A stretch of DNA of 64,000 nucleotides, from contig NC_081152.1 of the NCBI RefSeq assembly GCF_958295425.1, positions 704,001 through 768,000 on the forward strand, read 5' to 3'. The translations under genes were made by a program, and so were the position numbers. This document shows, piece after piece, positions 44,886 to 55,642 of the stretch. Under the pieces are notes generated by a model. The model ran no database searches. It was given only the letters and a program-made list of their open reading frames with translations, and was not told the DNA's origin. This DNA is from Solea solea. Lineage: Eukaryota > Chordata > Actinopteri > Pleuronectiformes > Soleidae. Position 1 is the stretch's first letter; every line of letters begins with the position of its first letter.

Positions 44886-45832
44886 TATATCATATATTAT
44901 ATTTTAGACGTGGTCAGATTTTGTTCTTTACAATTTCAGTTTAAGAATAAAGGTGTTTTTTTTCAAGGAGTTTATAAATTGAACTCAGTTATAAAATGCA
45001 CTTTAAAAAAAATCCAGTCTGGAAATATCATGCTAATTTACTTACTAGTTTTCATTCATTTAAATAATGCAAAAACAAAACAATCTGGTTACCAAATGTT
45101 TCATGAGGCAGTAGATGCATTAAAACATTCCCTTGACTCCTGTTTCACTGTGTTGAGCTCTTTGACTCCATCTTGTTCCATGTTTTAGCAGAATCATTAA
45201 TTATTCAAGAGCTAGAAATTAGAAAATGGACAATGTTCATATGTCTTGGTTTATTGACTAGACTAAATTAGCCGGGAATCACCGAAGACTCATTTGCATT
45301 TGTGAAAGAGCTCGTGATTGTTCATTTATTACAAATGTATTAAGGACTCGTTCCTCGAGTTGAACAGTTTCAATTTCATTGGGGTTTCAACTCGTTGAAG
45401 AACTGTCGTATATGACAATAAAACATTCATAAAGGCTCTCATTTCCAGCTGAAGAAGTCATATTCAAACTAACATCAGAACAATACAACAAAAGCAGTTA
45501 CCAGAGGGTCCTGACACTCCTGTGTGTTCAGACTCTGATTAAAGAAGCAAAAATGATCATTAAAGCATCAAAAAGATGTCACAAGAAAAACTAGAGTTCA
45601 ATTTAAAATCCTCCTCACGTACAAAGCACCTAATGATCAGGTCCCATCACAAAGAACTAGTTTCACCTCATCATCATCAGATCACTTGTGTTTTCAAATA
45701 CAGGTTTACTGAGTGTGAACAGCAGACACTCGCTCTGTGTTTAAAGTTACACTTAAAAATGTACTTAAAGTTAGACCTGGTTCAGGGGAACCTGGACCAG
45801 GTCTTACTGCTGGAGGAAATTCTATGGTGCTC
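44886..45832. other. Unique AT-rich sequence, nothing recognised
   Basis: The 92-codon frame at 44910-45188 and the first half of the frame at 45576-46049 have no recognisable domain. Confidence 0.4.
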
Positions 45833-46893
45833 TCACACTCACTCTCTCACACTCACTCTCTCACACACTCACTCTCTGACACTCACTCCCTCACACTCAC
45901 TCTCTGACACTCACTTCCTCACACTTACTCCCTCACACTCACTCTCTGACACTCACTCCCTCACACTCCCTCTCTCACATTCACTCTCTCACACTCACTC
46001 TCTCACACACTCACTCTCTGACACTCACTCCCTCACACTCACTCTCTGACACTCACTTCCTCACACTCACTCCCTCACACTCACTCTCTGACACTCACTC
46101 CCTCACACTCACTCTCTCACACTCACTCTCTCACACTCACTCACTCCCTCACACTCACTCTCTGACACTCACTCCCTCACACTCACTCTCTCACACTCAC
46201 TCTTTCACACTCACTCTCTCACACACTCACTCTCTGACACTCACTCCCTCACACTCACTCTCTGACACTCACTCCCTCACACTCACTCTCTGACACTCAC
46301 TCCCTCGCACTCACTCTCTCACACTCACTCTCTCACACACACTCACTCCCTCACACTTACTCTCTGACACTTACTCCCTCACACTCACTCTCTCACACTC
46401 ACTCTCTCACACACACTCACTCCCTCACACTCACTCTCTGACACTCTCTCCCTCACACTCACTCTCTGACACTCACTCCCTCACACACACTCACTCACTC
46501 TCTCACACACACTCACTCCCTCACACTCACTCTCTGACACTCACTCCCTCACACTCACTCTCTCACACTCACTCCCTCACACTGACTCTCTGACACTCTC
46601 TCACACACACTCACTCCCTTACACTCACTCTCTGACACTCACTCCCTCACACTCACTCTCTGACACTCACTCCCTCACACTCACTCTCTGACACTCACTC
46701 CCTCACACCCACTCTCTCACACACACTCACTCACTCTCTCACACACACTCACTCCCTCACACACTCTCTGACACTCACTCCCTCACACCCACTCTCTCAC
46801 ACTCCCTCCCACACACACACTCACTCCCTCACACTCACTCTCTGACACTCACTCTCTCACACTCACTCCCTCACACTCACTCTCTCTCTCTCA
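45833..46893. repeat. 12-14-bp minisatellite (CACACTCACTCTCT)
   Basis: Units CACACTCACTCTCT, GACACTCACTCCCT and CACACACTCACT alternate over about 1.06 kb. Pairs CTCTGACACTCACTCCCT form a frequent longer unit. It is more than 95% C, T and A on the plus strand. Confidence 0.97.
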
Positions 46894-46960
46894 GACTCAG
46901 GTTATGAATATGACTTTATTACATGTCATTAACCTTGTTCTTTCCCTCCCCTTTCCTGCC

Positions 46961-47297
46961 CTCCCTCTCTGTCTGTCTCTCCCTCCCTCTCTGTCTGTCT
47001 CTCCCTCCCTCTCTGTATGTCTGTCTCTCCCTCCCTCTCTGTCTGTCTCTCCCTCTCTGTCTGTCTGTCTCTCCCTCTCTGTCTGTCTGTCTCTCCCTCC
47101 CTCTCTGCCTGTCCCTCCCTCTCTGTCTGTCTGTCTGTCTCTCCCTCCCTCTCTGCCTGTCTCTCCCTCCCTCTCTGCCTGTCTCTCCCTCCATCTCTGT
47201 CTGTCTCTCCCTCTCTGTCTGTCTGTCTCTCCCTCCCTCTCTGTCTGTCTCTCCCTCCCTCCCTCCCTGTCTGTCTCCCTCCCTCCCTCCTCATCTA
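46961..47297. repeat. 22-bp pyrimidine minisatellite (CTCTCTGTCTGTCTCTCCCT)
   Basis: Units of CTCTCTGTCTGTCTCTCCCTCC with a shorter CTCTCTGTCTGTCTGTCTCTCC class and a few GCCTGTCT variants; about 15-17 copies. It lies about 65 bp after the CACT array. Confidence 0.96.
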
Positions 47298-47505
47298 GGA
47301 TTCAGGATCCAGATGCAGTTGCGATGCTGCTATTATGATATTAACAGCAGTGGTAGTATTGACATCATTCTTCTGCTATGAATAAAAGTGATATCAGCAT
47401 CATGTCTTTTCATCAGTATATGCTACTGCGTGTATAAATGTGATTGTAGTACTATTATTGTAGTATTGTAGTACTATTAACACGTCATAACTGATTCAGA
47501 AGCAG

Positions 47506-47580
47506 ATGCTGCACATCTGTGAGTCTGGTTCTGTCAGAAGTGAACTGCTGGGTTTCTTTTCTCTCTATAATACAGACTTA
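47506..47580 (+). mobile_element. Fragment of the AATTCAATTGAA-ended repeat family
   Basis: GCAGATGCTGCACATCTGTG followed by AGTCTGGTTCTGTCAGAAGT matches the middle of the element at 25.52-25.80 kb. Only about 75 bp remain. Confidence 0.5.
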
Positions 47581-47601
47581 AAAATAAAAGTGCTGATAAT
47601 T

Positions 47602-47635
47602 CAGTACATGTGTGTACTTGTACACACATGTACTG
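47602..47635. repeat. Perfect 16-bp hairpin, 2-nt spacer
   Basis: CAGTACATGTGTGTAC (47602-47617) pairs exactly with GTACACACATGTACTG (47620-47635); only TT separates the arms. Confidence 0.92.
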
Positions 47636-48231
47636 TGTACTTGTACTCTTTAAAGGTACAATTCTGTGCAGATTCCCGAGCACAAAAATGTTAGTGAGGG
47701 AACTTTGTCCAAATACTGAGACGTTCTTGTCTCGCGTCCCTGTGTGTGAGTGTGTATTGTAACGGTTTCTGCTTTGTTTGTGTACAGTTCCTTGACTTAA
47801 TAAATAAATAAATAATGCATAATGTCACGAGTTAATTGTTGCACTGATTGTCACACAGATAGAAAACAACAGATTGCTTTTTATGGACGGACTGAAGGAG
47901 CGTGTTTCAGGCTCTCCCCCCGACACAGTGAGTGATGGTGATCTGTCCTCACTCACGCACAAGCATCACTGTCAGCAGGCAACTGATGAGTGCGAGGAAC
48001 CGTGAGCAACATCCACCACATACTTTAAATTACACAATGCTACTGTCGGTGAGGAGAGGGCTCGTAGGAGGATTGTATGGGGGTGTACTGCTCTGCCTGC
48101 TCTTGTATGCATTAATGTGCCTGTATTTGTGTGGATCGAGGACATCTCCTGGATTCCATATCCACCCAGAGAATAAATCCACAAACAGAAGCTTTTAAAA
48201 TAAATGAATACAAAAATAGAGGCGGCACGAC
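47636..48231. other. Unique sequence with an (AAAT)n patch
   Basis: AAATAAATAAATAA at 47801-47815. An 88-codon frame at 47932-48198 has a hydrophobic stretch (GGLYGGVLLCLLLYALMCLY) but no known family or splice context. Confidence 0.4.
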
Positions 48232-48232
48232 G

Positions 48233-48234
48233 AT

Positions 48235-48266
<32 letters not shown>
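48233..48266. repeat. (CAG)11
   Basis: Pure CAG run. Confidence 0.96.
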
Positions 48267-48638
48267 TTCTTTGTTCTGAAACGCTTGTGATTTAATCTGA
48301 AGGAGCTGCAGATTACATCCATAGGAATTATTTTTAAAATACATATTCTGTCTGCCATTTAAAAACCCCCCAACCACATGCAGTCTTTGTGCTGTGGAGT
48401 GCAGTTTAGACAGAAAGTCTAAAAATGAGCACGCTAATGGCCGAGCTAAAGACCGAGGGTAACGACTCAGAACCATAACTCGCACAGAAGGACAAACGGA
48501 TCGGACGGCGGTTAATTGGGCAGAAATATCAGTTAATGTGATGCAGTGTTTGTGTAACTCCTGCAGCTCTATAGCTCTATCCTTTCTGCTTTAACTGTTG
48601 CTCTGCATACTCGATGCCACTGAGGTGCTCTCAGCCGC

Positions 48639-48812
48639 CGCTCTGCACCCATGAATATCCTAATGAATATGGCTGTCTGTTCTCTGGAGAAAGCACCCAC
48701 TGTTTCCCCACGTCTCTGAGGAGGAGGAGGAGGAGGAGGAGGAGGAGGAGGAGGAGGAGGAGGAGGAGGTGCTGCTGACTCTCTGATACATGCACGCCAA
48801 TGAATATTGAGC
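48639..48812. promoter_or_regulatory. ATGAATAT-rich segment around a (GAG)16 run
   Basis: ATGAATAT occurs at about 48651, 48663 and 48799, the first pair as ATGAATATCCTAATGAATAT, resembling POU or homeodomain-type sites. The (GGA)n run spans 48719-48768. Regulatory function is speculative; the proline-rich minus-strand frame is repeat read-through. Confidence 0.25.
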
Positions 48813-50085
48813 ACTATAACGCCATCTCAGGGGAATGAATCCACTTCAAAAACCAATTAATGAAAGGTTGAAGTTTAAACTGAGCAAACAAACAGCTGAG
48901 AGGTAAACGACACACATGTGAAAGAGAATTCCTTGTGTTCATTTCTTTCTGAGCACACGTCTCAGGTAAAGACAGGGTCGGTGTAGTTTGGACAAACGGG
49001 GATAATATGCAGCGCTGTGAAAAAGAGAACGATGGAAAATAGAATCTGAAATCCCAGCAGCTGTTGTTCAGAGTGAGGAATCACAGCAGAATACGACTGG
49101 AAGGATTTAGATCAACAGGAGCAAGAAGGTTTTCATTTACCTTCAAACATTAGAATTAGCAGCTAAACTTCTTTGTGTTTTGTGCAAAAAAAAATGAAGA
49201 TATAAGTAAGTGCACTAAGCTCAGCACGGCGGCTTACACCGAAGCAGTTAGCAGTAAATATGAAGATAAGCACGTTAGCGTTACGTTAGCATTACGTTAG
49301 CATTACGTTAGCATCCATCTCATCCAGACACACATTTTAGCTCATTGTTTGTTTTTGTTTGTTTTTTCTGCCATTATGAATTAAAGGTCCTTAATAAAGT
49401 TTCTGTCTATTAAAGACTTTTTAAAGACACCGATGATCAATAAGGACGTTTTGATTAGATGGAAAAAAAAAAGGAGCAGCAAATGAAAGTGAAATATTAA
49501 ATCAATCTCGTCTGAAGCTTTTATTCAGCGTTCATCTTTCTTTAACCTGCAGTTACAGTGAAGACGCTCAGGCAGGAACATAAAGAACCAGGCCATGGAT
49601 CAAGTGGCTGAAATGTGAGCTCACATCTCCAAAAAGAATTCCAGAGGAAAGTCAAATCCCGGATAAAGCACTTGAAAGATGCCTCAGAGAATTCCTGAAT
49701 GACTTCTCTCTTCTGTGAAAGGCTGCAGTGAGGCTTTCAAACTGAGCTTCTGAAGATGAACTGCAGTTACTAACCCTAACCCCGTCTCACAAGTGGGAGC
49801 ACATTAAAATCATTGACTGGAAAGAAAGCTGGAGTGGAGTGTGTGGTCTGTGTGTCGTCAGCCTTCAGCGCGACACATTCACACTCCACTCTGTGGTTCT
49901 CAGTGGAACAGAGTTCAGATTAGATTTAGATTAATCCATTAATCTGTCGAGTAAAATCTGGAAATGATGATGTTCTCAAACGCCGACAAGGAAATCACAG
50001 AAAAAAAAAACGTGTAACTGATTAATCAGTTATCAGTGATTCTGGAGATTCTGGTGATGTCACAGAAAGTCTGACAAGTGATTTA
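48813..50085. other. Unique sequence with an ACGTTAGCATT repeat
   Basis: Four copies of TTACGTTAGCA-type sequence at 49273-49313 and A-rich runs near 49190, 49464 and 50000. No gene recognised. Confidence 0.45.
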
Positions 50086-50088
50086 TTT

Positions 50089-50129
<41 letters not shown>

Positions 50130-50152
50130 GATATATATATATATATACATAT
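50086..50152. repeat. (AT)n microsatellite
   Basis: AT repeats with GT and AG interruptions, directly next to the left end of a transposon fragment. Confidence 0.93.
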
Positions 50153-50154
50153 AA

Positions 50155-50280
50155 ACTAGTGCTGTCAAATGATTACAATATTTAATCGTGATTAATCGCA
50201 TTAATGTCACAGTTAACTCGCGATCAATCACAATTAATCACACATTTGTATCTATTCTAAATGTCCCATTATTTTTGAGA
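50155..50280 (-). mobile_element. Terminal fragment of the GATTAATCGC element
   Basis: AGTGCTGTCAAATGATTACA then ATTAATCGCATTAATGTCAC and ATTTGTATCTATTCTAAATG match the right end of the family in reverse orientation. Only about 125 bp are clear; the following 600 bp are unassigned. Confidence 0.65.
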
Positions 50281-50908
50281 TCCATAACTTGAGTCTTTCT
50301 CATTTGCACAGGCTACAAAAATCCATCCTCTACTATTTCACTTTTCATTGGCAGGCAGATATAAAGCCCTTGGTGGATAAAGAGACTTTTCTCACGTAAA
50401 GTGCAGATAAAAGTGAAATAATACAGCACAGGGACAGAGAAGTCATAATCGCAGGTGGTGTGAATGCTAACTGCTCGCTCCTGGTACAGAGATAGTCATC
50501 TGTCAGCTCACACATCTCTTTCATTTCAGGAGCAGAAGCCTGTATTCATGCATTTGACTCGCATCACCTGGACTATTGTGACTCATTCAAATCACTTTCA
50601 ATAGTTAGCAGAAAAAAAACACTGCGGCCACAGCAGAATATTGAGTAAAGCTGGAGACTATGGCAGTATTTTTACACACTGGTCCCTCTTCTACTTGTTA
50701 CCCGAGGCTTTCAGAAATGAAGACTCGGGTCAGCTTTGCCTCGTCCTGCACCACTGACCTTTATCTCTGAGGACTGGGCTCAGAGCCACAGGTCTGATGA
50801 CCTTTTGTTGTTGATTACCTCCAGGTCAAAGTCACAGAGAGGACAAAGGCCAAAGGAAAGCAAAACACAACAGTAAAAAGAGACTATTTTTCTTTTAAAT
50901 TTCTTTTT

Positions 50909-51572
50909 AGTGCTGTCAAACCATTCAAATATTTAATAGTGATTAATCGCATTAATGTCAGAGTTAACTCACGATTAATTGCATTAATGTCATAGTTAAC
51001 TCGCGTTTAATTGCATTAATGTCATAGTTAACTCACGATTAATCGCATTAATGTCATAGTTAACTCATGATTAATCGCATTAATGTCATTGTTAACTCAC
51101 GATTAATCGCATTAATGTCATAGTTAACTCACGATTAATCGCATTAATGTCATAGTTAACTCACGATTAATCGCATTAATGTCATAGTTAACTCACGATT
51201 AATCGCATTAATGTCAGTCATAGTTAACTCACGATTAATCGCATTAATGTCAGTCATAGTTAACTCACGATTAATCGCATTAATGTCATAGTTAACTCAC
51301 GATTTATCGCATTAATGTCAGTCATAGTTAACTCACGATTAATCGCATTAATGTCATAGTTAACTCACGATTAATCACATTAATGTCATAGTTAACGCAC
51401 AGCGCTCGCCATCCACTCCAAACACAACGTTAGCTACTACTCTTTAGCCCAAACAAGTGTGTGCAGCGTGCCTGTTGTTGTGTTTCCGGTCTCGCTTGAT
51501 CCAGTGTGGTGTTGTAGTTAAATGGATTTGTGTTAACGTCGTTAATAACATGTAATAAACGGACAGCACGAG
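50909..51572 (-). mobile_element. GTTATTAACG/GATTAATCGC element, both termini, expanded array
   Basis: The left terminus AGTGCTGTCAAACCATTCAA and right terminus ACGGACAGCACG are imperfect inverted repeats. The order is reversed relative to the 16.6-kb copy: the 32-bp array (50930-51397) comes first, then TGTGCAGCGTGCCTGTTGTT and GATCCAGTGTGGTGTTGTAG, then the GTTAATAAC end. It is the most complete copy carrying an expanded array. No transposase frame. Confidence 0.75.
50930..51397 (-). repeat. 32-bp array inside a transposon, about 14 units
   Basis: The unit GATTAATCGCATTAATGTCA-TAGTTAACTCAC is the reverse complement of the 35.2-kb monomer. Three units have an extra GTCA (36 bp). Confidence 0.95.
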
Positions 51573-51737
51573 TATAAATGTGATCGTGAACAGCATCCGG
51601 CAGAAAAGTAGCACCGATGACCACACTGGAACTTTTATCTCCAACAGCAAATACATCTATCTCCACTTATCTCTGCAGCAGAAACATTCATTTAGAAATG
51701 CTTCTCTACTTTGTGGCAGATAAAGAGAAAATGAAGT

Positions 51738-51772
<35 letters not shown>
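51738..51772. repeat. (CA)17 microsatellite
   Basis: Uninterrupted CA tract. Confidence 0.96.
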
Positions 51773-51775
<3 letters not shown>

Positions 51776-52188
51776 TGGTAATCTGCTTTTTGAATCATAG
51801 ACAAAATTGTTGTCATTACCTTCATGAAGAGATAAACTGTTGGTTTATTAGTGCGAGCTTTTGGATTTGGACAAAAATGAAAAGAGAAAAGACAGATTTG
51901 TTTTTGTTCAATCCTGTTTTTTACAAAGTAGAGAAATGAGGTTTTAATGTTTCATCGTTTCAGCTTTTACTCGATCGAGGACAATAGAGCAGGATGGTTG
52001 TTTGGCTCGTTAGTTGGTTGATAGATCAGTGTGTTGGTTAGAGGTGGTTGATTGGTGTGTTTTGACTGGTTAAAGATACGACTGTCCACTGTCTTGCTTG
52101 CACATATTTACAGTTGCACTTGCAGTAATCTCGTCCCTGTGGATGTTGAATGTTACTTCAGCTCAGGAGAAGTCGTCAAAGACGGGAC

Positions 52189-52245
52189 TTGGACTCTTAC
52201 CTCTAAACGACGCTAGATTAGCATCGTTTAGAGGTAAGAGTCCAA
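52189..52245. repeat. 27-bp hairpin, one mismatch, 3-nt loop
   Basis: The arm 52189-52215 (ending CTCTAAACGACGCTA) pairs with 52219-52245 (starting TAGCATCGTTTAGAGG) at 26 of 27 positions, with loop GAT. The sequence on either side is unique. Confidence 0.93.
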
Positions 52246-52397
52246 AACCCTGATGCACACGCTCACATGCGGATTGTGTTCATGTCAGAAATCTATGTTT
52301 TCTAGAAGCATTAGGTACAGAGATGTTCATTGGGATGAGACTTACTCTGGGTTAATCTTCTTCTTCTTTAACTGGACTAATGTTTAGATTGAATAGG

Positions 52398-52462
52398 TGT
52401 GAGTGTGCGCGTGTGTGTGTGTGTGTGCGTGTGTGTGTGCGCGTGTGTGTGTGTGTGTTGTG
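52398..52462. repeat. (GT)n with GC steps
   Basis: GT/GC alternating tract, Z-DNA-prone. A (GTGA)n patch lies at 52673-52688. Confidence 0.93.
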
Positions 52463-53190
52463 TTCACAGAAGCCTTATTAGCTGCGACACTGAGGCTGTT
52501 TTTTCTTGTGCTCGTCTGACACACAGCTGGACTGATGCATGAGCTGGCAGCAGTGTGCACTGACATTAGGTGGTTGTGGAAAATGACACTCGGGTCTAAT
52601 TGGCTTTTGTAGAATGTGGAGGAGATTTCTGTGTGTTCATTAGAGAAGTGTGCGACTCAAAGCGCGACGTGTGTGAGTGAGTGAGTGAGCTGCAGTGAAA
52701 TCAACACAAACTGGACAATCTCCGCTTTAAATCATTGTTAATGAGGAGAAACGAAGGGAAACCATCAGATTTGTTGAATTCACAACATGCACCTTAATAA
52801 AGTGACTGATATCTTACTTGTTGCAGCAGCTCAGATGTTTCATTGTCTCAGATTGAAATACTGAAGCAGCTGCTGCAGAGTTTGCATCATGCAGAGTATT
52901 GTTGGGGTTTGAAATGTAAGCAGCATATTTGTTTGCAGGAGGAAGGCATTAACATTGTTGCATGCTTTCACCCTCATTTAACATGAGTAATTATAGCACA
53001 GGAAGAAGTCACTAACAGTTTGTCTACAAGATACTTCATCTTCAAATTCAATTAGCATTACCCGGAGCCCGTGAGCTCGTTTCCACACTTGCCTCGCTGC
53101 ATTATGCATGACGATTAGCTGTTTGTATAAATGACATGTGAAAGCATAATGCTGCACTCTAAAGCCAGACCTGCAGGAGAAATGAGAGAG
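52463..53190. other. Unique sequence, possible conserved non-coding DNA
   Basis: Contains balanced-composition stretches with TAAT/ATTA motifs (CAATTAGCATTA near 53048, GCATTATGCATGACGATTAG at 53099-53118). In fish such sequence is sometimes conserved enhancer DNA, but there is no direct evidence here. No exon recognised. Confidence 0.3.
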
Positions 53191-53196
53191 AATGTG

Positions 53197-53226
53197 AGGA
53201 GGAGGAGGAGGAGGAGGAGGAGGAGG
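53197..53226. repeat. (GGA)10
   Basis: Pure trinucleotide run. Confidence 0.95.
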
Positions 53227-53517
53227 CAGATGAAGACACAAACTTCAGCTGATCACTCACAAACTCAAGCTTTTAAAATAAAAAAAGAGTATGAATTCAT
53301 TTGGGCATTTGTCATATACTTAAATAATAACTTTTAATGACTAATAACGCTTAAAAGGAGATGCTGATGCTCCTCATAACTGCAGGATGCACTAACATAC
53401 TGTATAGGAATGACATCGTGTGCATTTAAACAAACACAAGCTCATTTCCTTGGTTCCACATTAGCCTCAGAACTGCTTCAGTTCACTCACATTAAAAGCT
53501 ACAACAACGCTTTTCAG

Positions 53518-53544
53518 CCGGGAACGCCGGGAACGCCGGGAATG
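53518..53544. repeat. Three copies of CCGGGAACG
   Basis: CCGGGAACG repeated in tandem, the last changed to CCGGGAATG. Confidence 0.85.
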
Positions 53545-53641
53545 CTTAACTATCCAAACACAGCACACGCTCAACCAAACCTACTGAATATTACACAATT
53601 ATAACAACAGCAACATTTTTATGGCATGGGTGAGCAGGACA

Positions 53642-53642
<1 letters not shown>

Positions 53643-53672
<30 letters not shown>
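53643..53672. repeat. (CA)15 microsatellite
   Basis: Uninterrupted CA tract. Confidence 0.95.
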
Positions 53673-53674
<2 letters not shown>

Positions 53675-54765
53675 TATTCTATAATAACCTTAATAATAAG
53701 TGTAAAGTGACATGAGGAGATCACCGTCATGCATCCTTTTATTTACTATTTATGCATAAAATAAAGTTTAACATTTAAATGATGGTGAGTAACAACCTAA
53801 CATCTGCACTGTGTTAGGAGACAAACACAAACCAGTTACCAGACTGTTCTTCATACACAACAGCCAACCTTAACCTGGCTTTCAAAATAAGAGCCACTGA
53901 TTCAGCTTTTTTCTTAAATCAAACTTTTACCAAAACGTTCATTCTACAAAATACAATCAACGTTGTAATGTCAACACAAGTCTGCTCACTGGTGCATCTG
54001 TTTCCCTGAGGATTTTACTTTTTGTTCATTTGTTTTATAATGGTTTGCACTTCCAGGCCACCGTACACGACAGCCGAGACTCAACAATCACTAATCCTGC
54101 CGACAACAACAACGACAACGACGACAACAACAACAACAAAGAAGAAGAAGAAGAAGAAGAAGAAGTCAAATATAAATAGAAGAGTGATTTAAAGCCCAGA
54201 GGACTGAATGAATCTCAGGTGCTGACACTTGTGCAGCAACAAGGATCAGAGTAAATAAATGATGTTATCTGCTGCTCTCCTGCAGTGAGAGCAGTGTGTG
54301 TTCATTTCTCTGCATCACCGTAGAAAACCTGACACGACGAGGAACAAGACAACGTTGTTCAGCTCATTTAAGTTCACATCGCCTTTTTAAAAACACCCGA
54401 GGAAGAGGAGAAGAAAAGAGAAACCTGAAAACGTCCACACGTCTCAACATCACTGTGAGTGAAGCAACGCTGGAAATCAAAGTTTCTGAAGAATCAATGA
54501 TGGGGAGTTATTTTTCACCACTCCACAGGTGAAACCTCCCACACCTTCATCCTGTGGACCTTCATGTTGTCACTGTGGACCACATGAATCACTGTGGACT
54601 GTTGTTCAGGCTCTTCTTTCTTTCCCCTGACTGATGACATCATCGCGTTTGGAATCATGACAAAACTTCAAATCAAGCCGTCTGATCAAAGATGATCTTT
54701 AAGTGATTCCATGAATCCTGGCACTGAACCAGATTCACCTTGTCGTCCTTGATCACAGTGTTGTG
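53673..54765. other. Unique sequence with (CAA)n(GAA)n
   Basis: A CAA/GAC run followed by (GAA)9 spans 54103-54166. The 78-codon frame at 54296-54532 has no recognisable domain. Confidence 0.45.
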
Positions 54766-55231
54766 GTCAAGGCCACAACAAGACCGAGACCACAACGAGA
54801 CAAAGACCACAACGAGACCAAGACCACAACGAGACCAAGACCACAACAAGACCGAGACCACAACAAGACAGAGACCACAACGAGACAAAGACCACAACAA
54901 GACCACAAGACCAAGACCACAACGAGACCAAAAACACAACGAGACCAAGACCACAACAAGACCACAACCGTGACCAAGACCACAACGAGACCAAGACCAC
55001 AACGAGACTAAAACCACAACGAGACCAAGACCACAACAATACCGAGACTTCAACAAGATTAAGACCACAACAAGACCAAGACCACAACAAGACCAGGACC
55101 ACAACAATACCGAGACCACAACAAGACAGACACCACAACAAGACCAAGACCACAACAATACCAAGACCACAACAATACCAAGACCACTACGAGACCAAGA
55201 ACACAACAAGACCAAGACCACACTGACTGAG
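54766..55231. repeat. 18-bp minisatellite (ACCACAACGAGACCAAGA)
   Basis: About 25 units with ACAAC or ACGAG variants and some 12-bp units. Long frames on both strands (for example 54673-55221 minus) result from the period being a multiple of three. Confidence 0.96.
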
Positions 55232-55477
55232 ACTTTTGAAATGCTTATTAGTTTAAGTCATTTGTATATGTGATAGTTTTAGACAGTTTTAGTCAGTCTA
55301 GTCTCTAGTCTTAAGTATAGTCCTTTAACAAATTCATTTCGGTCAGTAAGTATTGGAGATTGTTGTTGTGCAGAAACCTTTAATCTCCATATTTCAACTT
55401 TTCAGCAGTTCTTTTTCATGAATTGATGGCGACAACAGTGTCACACAGAAGTTGTGAAAATGACATTTCCTCCACCG

Positions 55478-55642
55478 ATGGTCTCGGGGCGATGGTGGTT
55501 TACAGTGAACCCTCGCCCGGACCTCGCGACTGCCCCCCTCACCGGGGGTTGCCGTGGACCCTCTGTGGATCCGAGCGGACTGTCCTCAGTCGCGTCGCTA
55601 ACCCACCTGACCCGTCTTGGAACACAGACCAAGGAATGTTCA
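55478..55642 (+). pseudogene. Degraded 28S rRNA gene fragment
   Basis: ACCTGACCCGTCTTGGAACA, continuing CAGACCAAGGA (55604-55634), is nearly the universally conserved LSU rRNA stretch ACCCGTCTTGAAACACGGAC with CAAGGA following. Upstream, GCGGACTGTCCTCAGTCGCG (55574-55593) and the GC-rich CCCGGACCTCGCGACTG match the variable D2-type region of vertebrate 28S in order and orientation. Substitutions in normally invariant positions and the short length (about 165 bp) mean it is a non-functional dispersed copy. Confidence 0.75.

Noticed and set aside
45576..47381. Long Ser/Leu/Thr/His frames
   Set aside because: They fall in CACT and CTGT pyrimidine arrays.
47932..48198. 88-codon frame with a hydrophobic segment, possible membrane protein
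   Set aside because: No homology recognised, no splice or promoter context; a single hydrophobic run is expected by chance in AT-rich DNA.
54673..55221. 182-codon hydrophobic minus-strand frame
   Set aside because: Read-through of an 18-bp array, with near-equal frames on the other strand.
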